The notes below the pieces were generated by a model. The model worked only from the letters and a program-made list of their open reading frames with translations. It was not told the DNA's origin and searched no databases. From positions 62,001-126,000 of the forward strand of contig NZ_JALDAX010000020.1 of the NCBI RefSeq assembly GCF_022698145.1: DNA of 64,000 nt, in the 5' to 3' direction. Position numbers and translations under genes: made by a program. This document shows, in pieces, positions 8,206 to 16,429 of the stretch. Numbering within the stretch: position 1 is the stretch's first letter; each line of letters opens with the position of its first letter. This DNA is from Streptomyces spinosisporus (GTDB lineage: Bacteria; Actinomycetota; Actinomycetes; Streptomycetales; Streptomycetaceae).

Positions 8206-9213
8206 ATGTGCGTGCACGTGAAAAAGTGGCGGAAAGACGCCCAACCGGAGTGGCCCGAAGCTCCATTGGACACCCAGGTCATTCCTGCAACGGGGGAAGT
8301 CAGAGGGCGGGCGGCCACCCAGTCGTTTCCGGACACCGGGAGAACCGGAGTCGACGGAGTCTCTCGTGGGGACTTCGCCGATCTCGACGGCACCCAGGTC
8401 CTGAGCGGCGGACCCAGACCCCTGCCGGAGCACGACCGCACCTTCGATCTGCGCGACCCGTGGGAGCCGGCGGGCGAGAGCCCCCAGACCCACGATCCGC
8501 ACGAGGTGACCGTCCAGCTCGACGCCGTGAGCCTGGACGACGCCCGTCTGCGCACGGCCGAGGGCACACCCGGCGGCTCGGACGGCTCCGACGGACCGGT
8601 GTTCGTCGACGAGTCGGGCCGCCGCAGCCGGCGCTTCCGCCGCCTGGGCATCGCCGTCGGCATCGCGTGCGCGGTCTACGCCGTCGTCATCGTGATCACC
8701 TTGCTGTCCGGCAGTTCGGACGCGCCCTGGCTGCCCGTACCGGGCCAGAAGGACGAGAAGCCGGCCGGCCAGGTCGACCCGACCTCACGGCCCGCCGACT
8801 CCGCCGTGCCCTCCGGCACCGGCAGCGTCCCGGCCGGGTCGACGCCGACCGCCAGTGACGGCACGTCGCCCTCGGCGGGCACGAGCGGCGCCTCTTCCGG
8901 CGCGTCCGCCGACCCCGCGGCCCCGGGCACGTCCACGAAGCCCGACCCGACGCCGACCAAGTCCCAGACGAACCCGGGAACCGGCGGCGGGGGCAACCCG
9001 AAGCCGTCGAACTCGGTCGAACAGCCGCCGACGTCCAGCTCGCCCGACCCGACCGTGAGCGAGAGTCCCGCAGGACCCACCGAGACGACGGGCCCCGGCA
9101 CAGGAACCGGCACCGGCTCCGTCGCCGACGGCCCCGTCAGCCCCACGCCCGTCGCCGAGGAACCGGGAACGCCCACCGCTACGTCCGCATCGTCCCCGGA
9201 GAACAACCTCTGA
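8206..9213 (+). CDS. matA: MatA-like single-pass membrane protein with Ser/Thr/Pro-rich extracellular tail
   Basis: A 335-residue protein encoded directly before a PgaB/PgaC-like fusion enzyme, the position of matA in the Streptomyces mycelial-aggregation locus. The N-terminal 140 residues are acidic and cytoplasmic in character, residues about 146-168 are one membrane helix (LGIAVGIACAVYAVVIVITL), and the remaining 165 residues are a Ser/Thr/Pro/Gly-rich outward tail without a recognisable fold. The start is uncertain: ATG 8206 follows a GGGGG run closely, while GTG 8212 or 8218 would have better spacing; earlier ATGs lack a ribosome-binding site. Its stop overlaps the ATG of the next gene (TGATG), so the two are translationally coupled. 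The name rests on context and memory of the locus, not on a database match. Confidence 0.7.
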   Translation: MCVHVKKWRKDAQPEWPEAPLDTQVIPATGEVRGRAATQSFPDTGRTGVDGVSRGDFADLDGTQVLSGGPRPLPEHDRTFDLRDPWEPAGESPQTHDPHEVTVQLDAVSLDDARLRTAEGTPGGSDGSDGPVFVDESGRRSRRFRRLGIAVGIACAVYAVVIVITLLSGSSDAPWLPVPGQKDEKPAGQVDPTSRPADSAVPSGTGSVPAGSTPTASDGTSPSAGTSGASSGASADPAAPGTSTKPDPTPTKSQTNPGTGGGGNPKPSNSVEQPPTSSSPDPTVSESPAGPTETTGPGTGTGTGSVADGPVSPTPVAEEPGTPTATSASSPENNL

Positions 9214-11408
9214 TGGCATCACGCACCCGCCGTCACGGGCCCGCCGCACCGGCCCGTGGCGGCTCTCCGCGCCGCCGACTGCCCATGCGCCTGCTGCTGC
9301 CCATGCTCCTTCTCGTGGCGCTGGTGGCGATGCTGATGCTGCGCGGGTACGTGCACAGCGAGATCCTCGCCGACCACCGCATCCAGCCCGAGGCCGCCAC
9401 CGACAAGGTCCCCGAGAAGATCCTGGACGGCGGCCCCGTCATCGACACCCGCAGCGGCCGCGCCACCAGCCTGAAGGTGCCGAACCACCATCTGGTCCTC
9501 ACCTTCGACGACGGACCCGACCCCACCTGGACCCCCAAGGTCCTGGACGTGCTCAAGAAGCACCACGCGCACGCGGTCTTCTTCGTCACGGGCACCATGA
9601 CCTCGCGCTACCCGGACCTGGTCAAGCGCATGGTCGACGAGGGCCACGAGGTCGGCCTGCACACCTTCAACCACCCCGACCTCTCCTACCAGTCCAAGAG
9701 CCGTATCGACTGGGAGCTGTCCCAGAACCAGCTGGCGCTCGCGGGCGCGGCCGGCATCCGCAGCTCGCTGTTCCGCCCGCCGTACTCCTCCTTCGCCGAC
9801 GCCATGGACGACAAGTCCTGGCCGGTGACCGAGTACATCGGCACCAAGGGCTATCTCACCGTCGTCAACAACACCGACAGCGAGGACTGGCAGAAGCCCG
9901 GCGTCGACAAGATCATCAAGAACGCCACCCCGCGCGGCGGCAAGGGCGCCATCGTGCTGATGCACGACTCCGGCGGCGACCGCCACCAGACCGTCCAGGC
10001 GCTCGACAAGTTCCTGCCCGAAATGCAGCACAAGGGCTACGAGTTCGACAACCTCACCGAGGCGCTCGACGCCCCCAGCGCCCTGACCAAGGTCACCGGC
10101 GCCGATCTGTGGAAGGGCAAGGCGTGGATCTTCCTGGTCCAGGCCTCGGACGACATCACCGGGGTGATGGTGGTCGCCCTGGCTGTCGTCGGCGCCACGG
10201 TCATCGGCCGCTTCGTGCTGATGCTGCTGCTGTCGGGAGCGCATGCGCGCCGGGTGCGCCGCAAGGGCTTCCGCTGGGGACCGCCGGTCACCGAACCGGT
10301 GTCGGTGCTGGTTCCGGCGTACAACGAGGCCAAGTGCATCGAGAACACGGTCCGTTCACTGATGGCGAGCGAGCACCCCATCGAGGTGATCGTCATCGAC
10401 GACGGGTCGAGCGACGGCACGGCGCGGATCGTGGAGGCGATGGGCCTGCCGAACGTGCGGGTCGTGCGCCAGCTCAACGCGGGCAAGCCCGCCGCGCTCA
10501 ACCGGGGCCTGGCCAACGCCCGTTACGACATCATCGTGATGATGGACGGCGACACCGTCTTCGAACCGGCCACCGTACGCGAGCTGGTGCAGCCCTTCGG
10601 CGACCCGAAGGTGGGCGCGGTGGCCGGCAACGCCAAGGTCGGCAACCGGGATTCGCTGATCGGAGCCTGGCAGCACATCGAGTACGTGATGGGCTTCAAC
10701 CTCGACCGCAGGATGTACGACATCCTGCGCTGCATGCCGACGATCCCCGGCGCGGTCGGCGCCTTCCGGCGTTCGGCGCTGGAGCGGGTCGGCGGCATGA
10801 GCGACGACACCCTCGCCGAGGACACCGACGTCACGATGGCCATGCACCGCGACGGCTGGCGGGTGGTGTACGCGGAGAACGCCCGCGCCTGGACGGAGGC
10901 CCCCGAGACGGTCCAGCAGCTGTGGTCGCAGCGCTACCGCTGGTCGTACGGCACCATGCAGGCGATCTGGAAGCACCGCAAGGCGATCGTGGAGCGCGGC
11001 CCGTCCGGCCGCTTCGGCCGCGTCGGCCTGCCGTTCGTCTCCCTGTTCATGGTGGTGGCCCCGCTGCTGGCCCCGCTGATCGACATCTTCCTGCTCTACG
11101 GCGTCGTCTTCGGCCCGACGCAGAAGACGATCCTGGCGTGGCTCGGCGTGCTGGCCATCCAGGCGGTCTGCGCGGCGTACGCCTTCCGTCTGGACCGCGA
11201 ACGCATGACCCATCTGATCTCGCTGCCGCTGCAGCAGATCCTCTACCGCCAGCTCATGTACGTCGTGCTGCTCCAGTCCTGGATCACGGCGCTCACCGGC
11301 GGCCGCCTGCGCTGGCAGAAGCTGCGGCGCACGGGTGTCGTCGAGACACCCGGCGGCCCGGTGCCGACCCAGCGCACGCGCAGCAGTGATCGGAGGCCCG
11401 TGGCATGA
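9213..11408 (+). CDS. matB: MatB-like bifunctional polysaccharide deacetylase/glycosyltransferase
   Basis: A 731-residue membrane enzyme combining a NodB-type deacetylase with a family-2 processive glycosyltransferase, equivalent to PgaB plus PgaC in one chain. The first membrane helix lies around residues 25-45. The NodB domain (about 90-275) shows TFDDGPDPTW near 96 and HTFNHPD near 149, with the metal-binding Asp and His residues. The GT2 domain (about 360-600) shows VLVPAYNEA, DDGSSDGT, the MMDGD (DxD-type) motif near 442, AEDTD near 534 and QRYRW near 571, the QxxRW of processive synthases. More membrane helices lie at about 305-345 and after 610. MatAB is known to make poly-beta-1,6-GlcNAc for hyphal adhesion in Streptomyces; the same job is likely here. 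Confidence 0.88.
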   Translation: MASRTRRHGPAAPARGGSPRRRLPMRLLLPMLLLVALVAMLMLRGYVHSEILADHRIQPEAATDKVPEKILDGGPVIDTRSGRATSLKVPNHHLVLTFDDGPDPTWTPKVLDVLKKHHAHAVFFVTGTMTSRYPDLVKRMVDEGHEVGLHTFNHPDLSYQSKSRIDWELSQNQLALAGAAGIRSSLFRPPYSSFADAMDDKSWPVTEYIGTKGYLTVVNNTDSEDWQKPGVDKIIKNATPRGGKGAIVLMHDSGGDRHQTVQALDKFLPEMQHKGYEFDNLTEALDAPSALTKVTGADLWKGKAWIFLVQASDDITGVMVVALAVVGATVIGRFVLMLLLSGAHARRVRRKGFRWGPPVTEPVSVLVPAYNEAKCIENTVRSLMASEHPIEVIVIDDGSSDGTARIVEAMGLPNVRVVRQLNAGKPAALNRGLANARYDIIVMMDGDTVFEPATVRELVQPFGDPKVGAVAGNAKVGNRDSLIGAWQHIEYVMGFNLDRRMYDILRCMPTIPGAVGAFRRSALERVGGMSDDTLAEDTDVTMAMHRDGWRVVYAENARAWTEAPETVQQLWSQRYRWSYGTMQAIWKHRKAIVERGPSGRFGRVGLPFVSLFMVVAPLLAPLIDIFLLYGVVFGPTQKTILAWLGVLAIQAVCAAYAFRLDRERMTHLISLPLQQILYRQLMYVVLLQSWITALTGGRLRWQKLRRTGVVETPGGPVPTQRTRSSDRRPVA

Positions 11409-12667
11409 CCCACGGATACACGACCGGAAGCTCGGAGTCGACGCCGTCGTACGGCGTCCCGCAGCAGCGGCCGTTCCAGCCGCAAGCGGCCCCCGCGCCT
11501 TCCCCGTCCCCGACGTCGGCCCCGAAGAAGCCGGGCCGCGACCGCTACCTCGACCTGCTGCGCTCGATCGCACTCGTCCGGGTCGTGGTCTACCACCTGT
11601 TCGGCTGGGCCTGGCTGTCGGTCCTCTTCCCCTCCATGGGCGTGATGTTCGCGCTGGCGGGCTCGCTGATGGCGCGCTCGCTCAGCCGCCCGGCCGTGAG
11701 CGTGATCCGCGGCCGTGTCCGCCGACTGCTGCCGCCGCTGTGGGCGTTCAGCGCGGTGGTCCTGGTCATGATGTTCGCGCAGGGCTGGAACCCGTCGAAG
11801 GACCCGGACAACGGCGGCACCTGGGGCGTCGTCGAGCTGATCGACTACATCATCCCGATCGGGGCCCCGCCCTACCCCTGGCACCTCGGCCACGAGGGCG
11901 GCCTGCTGGACGCCGACTGGGCCGACCAGGCCGCCGGACCGCTGTGGTACCTGCGGGCGTATCTGTGGTTCGTGGTCGCCTCCCCGCTGCTGCTGTGGGC
12001 GTTCCGCCGTGTGCCGTGGGCGACGCTGCTGGCCCCGCTGGGCCTGACGGCGATCGTCGGCACGGGCCTGGTGACCATCCCCGGCGAGACCGGCAACGCG
12101 GTCACCGACTTCGCGGTCTACGGCGGCTGCTGGGTGCTGGGCTTCGCCCACCACGAGGGCGTCCTCAAGCAGGTCCCGCGCTACGTCGCCGTCTCCTGCT
12201 CGGTGTTCGTGATGGCGTTCGGGCTGTGGTGGGCGTCCGGCCACCTCGGCGAGGACGGCTGGGACCTCAACGACATCCCGCTGGCCCAGGCCACCTGGTC
12301 CTTCGGCTTCGTGGTGATCCTGCTGCAGTACTCGCCGTCCTGGCAGGAACTCCCGGGCCGGCTGGCGAAGTGGGACAAGCTGGTGACCCTCGCCAACAAC
12401 CGCGCGGTCACCATCTACCTCTGGCACAACCTGCTGATCATGGCCACCGTCCCGATCATCGACCAGGCGTACGGCCTGCCCTTCATGGGCAGCGACCGGG
12501 CGTCCGCGACCCTCGACTCCACCTACACCCTCTGGATGTTCGTCCTCGTCTGGCCCCTCATCGGCCTGGCCATCCTCGCCTTCGGCTGGATCGAGGACAT
12601 CGCCGCAAAACGCAGCCCACGGCTGTGGCCGAACGGGGCGAAGCGCGGGGGGCGCCGGAGGGTGTGA
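11405..12667 (+). CDS. Acyltransferase family 3 membrane protein, third gene of the mat operon
   Basis: A 420-residue polytopic membrane protein of the Acyl_transf_3 family (OafA/NodX-like), with about ten hydrophobic helices after a 40-residue Pro/Ser-rich cytoplasmic start. The family hallmark RDRYLDLLRSIALVRVVVYH opens the first helix, and TIYLWHNLL lies near the end. Such enzymes transfer acetyl or succinyl groups onto polysaccharides. The ATG overlaps the matB stop by 4 bp (ATGA), so it belongs to the same operon, which suggests that the MatAB polymer is O-acylated in this organism (inference). Confidence 0.85.
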   Translation: MTHGYTTGSSESTPSYGVPQQRPFQPQAAPAPSPSPTSAPKKPGRDRYLDLLRSIALVRVVVYHLFGWAWLSVLFPSMGVMFALAGSLMARSLSRPAVSVIRGRVRRLLPPLWAFSAVVLVMMFAQGWNPSKDPDNGGTWGVVELIDYIIPIGAPPYPWHLGHEGGLLDADWADQAAGPLWYLRAYLWFVVASPLLLWAFRRVPWATLLAPLGLTAIVGTGLVTIPGETGNAVTDFAVYGGCWVLGFAHHEGVLKQVPRYVAVSCSVFVMAFGLWWASGHLGEDGWDLNDIPLAQATWSFGFVVILLQYSPSWQELPGRLAKWDKLVTLANNRAVTIYLWHNLLIMATVPIIDQAYGLPFMGSDRASATLDSTYTLWMFVLVWPLIGLAILAFGWIEDIAAKRSPRLWPNGAKRGGRRRV

Positions 12668-12744
12668 CGGGTTCGTGTGGTCTCCGTGCGGGTCGGCTGC
12701 CGGTCGCTAAGATGCGCGAGGCATCACGGGGGCAGGAGATCACA

Positions 12745-13383
12745 TTGAGACATGTGCCGATCACACAGACGTCCGGCGGGGCGTCCGGCAGGGCGGCCCC
12801 GGTGTTCGGGCTGATCACGCCCGAGGACTGGTACCGCATTCCGCTGCAGCCGCCGGAGCGCCGTGAGGCGTCCGTGAGTGCGCTGATCAAGCGGCAGTTC
12901 GCCGGCGTGGACGACCAGCCCGTGCTGCGCCGCAAGGCGGAGGCCCAGCTGCGCGACACCGCGCAGGCCGGGGTCGACCAGGGCGGCGTGGTGCTGTACC
13001 TGTCGTTCCTCGAAGTGGGCGGCATCCCGCTGTCCGCCTCGCTGCTGGTCTCCCGTCTGCACCAGAGGTTCGACGGCCTGGACGCCGTCGCCGCGCTCGC
13101 CGGATCCGGCGAGGTCGGCCTGGTAACGCTGCCCGCGGCGGGGCGGGCGGCCCGGCTGCTGCGGCGCGAGCGCACCAAGCAGTCACGGAAGCTGGGCTCC
13201 GAGTTCGCGGACACCGTCGTCGAGTACTTCGTGCCCGTGCCCGACCGCGACGAGGTGCTGATGCTGACGTTCAGCACACCGCTGGAACCGATCGCGGACG
13301 CCATGGTGGGGCTGTTCGACGCCGTGGCCGAAACCCTGTGCTGGCAGCGCCCGGACGAGGAGACGAAGGGGGAGCAGAGGTGA
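12745..13383 (+). CDS. Conserved protein of the WXG100 cassette, possible Mog1/PsbP-like fold
   Basis: A 212-residue soluble protein of unknown function, first gene of a four-gene cassette. I chose TTG 12745 because GGAG at 12735-12738 lies 6 bases upstream; the in-frame ATG at 12712 sits inside a TAAGAT element that looks like a -10 box. The protein has a central VVLYLSFLEV strand and ends with EYFVPVPDRDEVLMLTFSTP plus an amphipathic helix FDAVAETL. The same plan recurs in the fourth gene of the cassette (15070-15669), so the two are probably distant paralogues. The strand-then-helix ending resembles LpqN/Mog1/PsbP-like proteins (inference only). The stop overlaps the next start by 4 bp. 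Confidence 0.7.
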   Translation: MRHVPITQTSGGASGRAAPVFGLITPEDWYRIPLQPPERREASVSALIKRQFAGVDDQPVLRRKAEAQLRDTAQAGVDQGGVVLYLSFLEVGGIPLSASLLVSRLHQRFDGLDAVAALAGSGEVGLVTLPAAGRAARLLRRERTKQSRKLGSEFADTVVEYFVPVPDRDEVLMLTFSTPLEPIADAMVGLFDAVAETLCWQRPDEETKGEQR

Positions 13384-13685
13384 GCGGCGAGAAGCTCAAG
13401 GTCTCCACGGACGACCTGACGACGGCAGGCAAGGGGCTGCGGACCGTCGCGACCGAGCTGGAAGGGCTCGACAAGCTGATGGACGCCTACGACCGCCGGA
13501 CCGTCGGGCACCAGAAGCTGTACGAGCGGCTGCAGGACTTCTCCGACGGCTGGGACGACAACCGCAAGAAGATGATCGAGCAGATCCAGGGCCTCGGCAC
13601 CCTCGCCCATGAGGCGGGCAAGGCCTACAAGGAGATCGACACCGCGCTGTACGACGCGCTCGTGGGCAAGGGGCAGAAGAAGTGA
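13380..13685 (+). CDS. Small WXG100-like type VII secretion protein
   Basis: A 101-residue helical protein with the size and pattern of ESX substrates: two long amphipathic helices joined by a turn, here SDGWDDNRKKM near residue 60, so the Trp is present but the WxG glycine is replaced (W-D-D). There is no signal peptide. The start is GTG 13380, overlapping the previous stop by 4 bp (GTGA); the following gene starts 4 bp before its stop. The tight overlaps show that it is co-expressed with the larger putative T7SS protein. No EccC-type ATPase gene is seen in the window, so export would need components from elsewhere. Confidence 0.75.
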   Translation: MSGEKLKVSTDDLTTAGKGLRTVATELEGLDKLMDAYDRRTVGHQKLYERLQDFSDGWDDNRKKMIEQIQGLGTLAHEAGKAYKEIDTALYDALVGKGQKK

Positions 13686-15073
13686 CCCGGCCCGCGGACC
13701 ACCGCTGGGAGGTGCTCGGGGAGGACAGCGACCCGGTGCCCGGCGACGTCGACGACCTCAAGGCGCTCTCCCGCCGCTTCGCTCTCACCGCGAAGACCAT
13801 CTCCGACACCGCCGCGGCGCTGCGCCGCCTCGGGAATCTGGAGAGCTGGGACTCCAAGGCGGGCCGTGCCTTCGCCGAGAAGGCGACCGAGACGGCGAAG
13901 ACGGTGAGCAAGGCGCACGACCGCTACGCCGACGCCGGATCCGCCCTGAAGACGTACTACACCGACCTCACAACCATCCAGGGCGAGGCCGACAAGCTGC
14001 TGCACGAGGCCGAGACGCAGGCCGGTGCGCTGTCGAAGGCCAAGTCCGCGGCGGACAATCCGCCCAAGGACACCGACGACGCCGGGCAGAAGAAGCTCGA
14101 CAAGAGCGTGACCGACCTCCAGAACGGGCTGAACGGACTGCGCGGACAGCTCTCCAAGCTGAAGACCCGGCACAAGAACGCGGGCGACGCGGCCGCCAAG
14201 GCCATCCACGACACCACCGAGGGCGACGGCCTCAACGACTCGTGGCTGGACGACCTGCGCGACACCCTCAAAGCCGTCGCCGACATCGCGGGAGCCGTGG
14301 CCGCCGTCTGCGGGGTGCTGTCGCTGGTGGTCGGCTGGATCCCGGTGATCGGACAGGCCCTGGCCGGCGTGCTCGGCACCATCGCCCTGGTGGCGACGGC
14401 GGTCTCACTGGTCTGCCACCTGCTGCTCGCCATCAACGGCGACGGTTCCTGGGGCGACGTCGCGATGGACGTCCTCGGTCTTGCGACCTTCGGCATCGGA
14501 CGCGTCTTCTCCTCGGGCGCCAAGCTCGCCGCCACGCTCGGGCGCAGCAGGGTGTGGACCGCCGCGACGCAGTACGTCCGCGGCTGGAACCCGGGGATGT
14601 CCTCGGCCGCCCGGCGCGTGCTCGTCGAGTCGATGGTCGGGGCGCGGGCCGGCGCCACGCCCGCCGCGGCCCTGCCCGACGTCTCGGCGGCGGCGGCCTT
14701 CCGGGGGCTGCCCCGTGCCTTCGCGGACGACCTCGGCACCATCCGCAGCAACTGGCGAGACCTGTTCAAGTTCGGGGACAACCTGTCGGCGGCCCGGGAC
14801 GCGTACACCGCGGCCGGTCCGCGGGGCCTTGCCAGCATGTACGTCGGGCCCGGCATGGTCGACGAACTCGGCCGGATCAAGAACATCGACCCGTCCGACC
14901 TGAGCTTCATCGGCACACCGGACGCCTTCAAGCAGGCCATGCACTACAACTCGCTGGCCCTCGGCGGCACCGGCACGGGCGCCGCGTCCGACACCAACAG
15001 CTTCATCGGGCTGTTCGGCAGCGACCCGGAGCCCGACGTCACCGGTTCCGACGCGTCCCTGGCCGGAAAGTGA
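13682..15073 (+). CDS. Putative T7SS-secreted protein with N-terminal WXG-like domain
   Basis: A 463-residue protein. Residues 1-180 are predicted long helices with a WDSKAGRAF turn near residue 58, the WxG-like hairpin of larger ESX or polymorphic-toxin proteins. Residues about 195-255 form a hydrophobic segment (AGAVAAVCGVLSLVVGWIPV and beyond) of the kind that follows the helical part in LXG/WXG toxins. The C-terminal 200 residues are helical with no toxin domain I recognise. GTG 13682 overlaps the WXG100 gene by 4 bp, and the stop overlaps the next GTG. Either it is a structural ESX substrate or a toxin whose C-terminal activity is not obvious. Confidence 0.7.
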   Translation: MTRPADHRWEVLGEDSDPVPGDVDDLKALSRRFALTAKTISDTAAALRRLGNLESWDSKAGRAFAEKATETAKTVSKAHDRYADAGSALKTYYTDLTTIQGEADKLLHEAETQAGALSKAKSAADNPPKDTDDAGQKKLDKSVTDLQNGLNGLRGQLSKLKTRHKNAGDAAAKAIHDTTEGDGLNDSWLDDLRDTLKAVADIAGAVAAVCGVLSLVVGWIPVIGQALAGVLGTIALVATAVSLVCHLLLAINGDGSWGDVAMDVLGLATFGIGRVFSSGAKLAATLGRSRVWTAATQYVRGWNPGMSSAARRVLVESMVGARAGATPAAALPDVSAAAAFRGLPRAFADDLGTIRSNWRDLFKFGDNLSAARDAYTAAGPRGLASMYVGPGMVDELGRIKNIDPSDLSFIGTPDAFKQAMHYNSLALGGTGTGAASDTNSFIGLFGSDPEPDVTGSDASLAGK

Positions 15074-15669
15074 GCGGCGCCATGGAATCCACCGCGGACT
15101 GGACCGAGTGCCGTGTGGCGCTGCCGCCGCTGCAGAACTGGCTGGTCCTCGACCTCGCGACCGAGGACCCCGAGGCCTGGGCCCGCGCCCTCGCCGACGA
15201 GCACCTCGACAGCGCGGCGCGACCCGAGTGGCGTGAGGCCTTCACCGCCGACCTGCTCTGGTACTGGGGCGCGGCGCGGCGGCAGGGCGCCCTGTGCGCG
15301 GCCCTGCTGGCACCGGCCGACGGCGCGGTCATGGCGAGCTGCACGGTGCGGGAGCTGAGGGTGCCGCCGGAATTGCTGAGCAGGGCGGCGCTGCGGGCCG
15401 AGGTGGAGCAGGCGGAGGGGCCGTTCTTCGGGGAACAGACCCTCGACGAGGTCGACCTCCCGCTCGGACCGGCCCTGCGCGTCCACCGGCTGGAACCCAC
15501 GGACCCCGAGTCCGACAGCGGCGGCGTCCTGGAGGGCGTGGCTCACTACGTGCTGCCGAGCGGGCACGCCACGGCGCTGGAGTGCCGGCTGCTGTGGTCG
15601 ACGCTGGGCTTCGGCGAGGAACTGGAGAAGGTCGCGGACGAGCTGGCGCGGTCACTGCAGCTGGTGTGA
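15070..15669 (+). CDS. Conserved protein, probable paralogue of the first cassette gene
   Basis: A 199-residue soluble protein closing the WXG100 cassette. Its layout mirrors the protein at 12745-13383: an opening with a Trp and a hydrophobic strand (NWLVLDLA), a helix ending in a run of small residues (GALCAALLA), and a C-terminal strand HYVLPSGHATALECRLLWST followed by a helix ELEKVADELARSLQ. GTG 15070 overlaps the previous stop (GTGA); ATG 15082 is an alternative start. Two such proteins bracketing a WXG100 pair suggests chaperone, adaptor or immunity roles (inference). No enzyme motif is visible. Confidence 0.65.
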   Translation: MSGAMESTADWTECRVALPPLQNWLVLDLATEDPEAWARALADEHLDSAARPEWREAFTADLLWYWGAARRQGALCAALLAPADGAVMASCTVRELRVPPELLSRAALRAEVEQAEGPFFGEQTLDEVDLPLGPALRVHRLEPTDPESDSGGVLEGVAHYVLPSGHATALECRLLWSTLGFGEELEKVADELARSLQLV

Positions 15670-15745
15670 CGGCACGCTGGGTGTGAAGACACGCTGGTGT
15701 GCAGGCACTGCCGTGAAAGCACTGGCGCCTGCGTGCAGGCAGCGC

Positions 15746-16258
15746 TCACCTCGCCTTGCGTGCGGGCAGCCCGAGCCTCTCCGGAGGGATCATCGCCAGC
15801 GGCATCCAGCTGAACCCGACGGCGAACACGGCGACGACGGTCGTGATCCCCTCGGGGAGGAGCCGGCCGAGCTGGGCCACGACCACCGCGAGGACGAGCA
15901 CGTAGACGTCGAAGGCGAGCAGGGCGAGGAGCTTGCGCCCGGCCGCGCCGGCGCCGACCCTCGGTGTCTCCTCCGTCCCCTTCACCATGCCGAACAGCAC
16001 CACCGGCAGCACCAGCCCGGTCGCCCCGCCGAGCGCGATGCCCCCGACCACCAGGGCGTTGCGCCCGTCGTCGGGGACCACCGAGGACAGCGGCGCCGCG
16101 TCGGTGGCGTCGAGCAGGAGCGCCACCGCCGCGAAGGCACCGAGGATCGTGGTCGCCAGGACGACGATCAGCCCCAGGGCGAAAACGACGTTCCCGGCAG
16201 CGGTGCGCTGCGCCTTGGGGCGTTCGGGCCTCGACTCGGCGGACATGGACTCTCCCAT
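15746..16258 (-). CDS. Four-helix membrane protein of unknown function
   Basis: A 170-residue membrane protein with a 20-residue basic, Pro/Arg-rich cytoplasmic start and four hydrophobic helices (for example FALGLIVVLATTILGAFAAV and DVYVLVLAVVVAQL). No catalytic or transport motif is recognised. ATG 16258 (MGESM) and ATG 16246 (MSAES) are both possible starts. It is transcribed divergently from the gene at 16430; the 171 bp between them hold both promoters. Confidence 0.75.
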   Translation of the reverse strand: MGESMSAESRPERPKAQRTAAGNVVFALGLIVVLATTILGAFAAVALLLDATDAAPLSSVVPDDGRNALVVGGIALGGATGLVLPVVLFGMVKGTEETPRVGAGAAGRKLLALLAFDVYVLVLAVVVAQLGRLLPEGITTVVAVFAVGFSWMPLAMIPPERLGLPARKAR

Positions 16259-16429
16259 TCCTGTGCGGGGTCCGCTAGAGAATAGCCGGGACCGGGGCAG
16301 AGCTTCCCTCTGCGTACGACGGTCAAGCCCCCGTCAAGACCCGCGGCCGCGATTCCCCGGCGCCTCGCGTGCATGACAGACTGCCCCGGTTGTCCAGGTG
16401 AACGGCGTGCCCACGGGGGAGCAGGAGAG

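Noticed and set aside
9219..10244. Minus-strand 341-residue open frame opposite matB
   Set aside because: It is an antisense shadow of high-GC coding DNA: Gly/Val/Ala-rich, opposite a well-supported enzyme with conserved motifs. The same applies to other long antisense frames.
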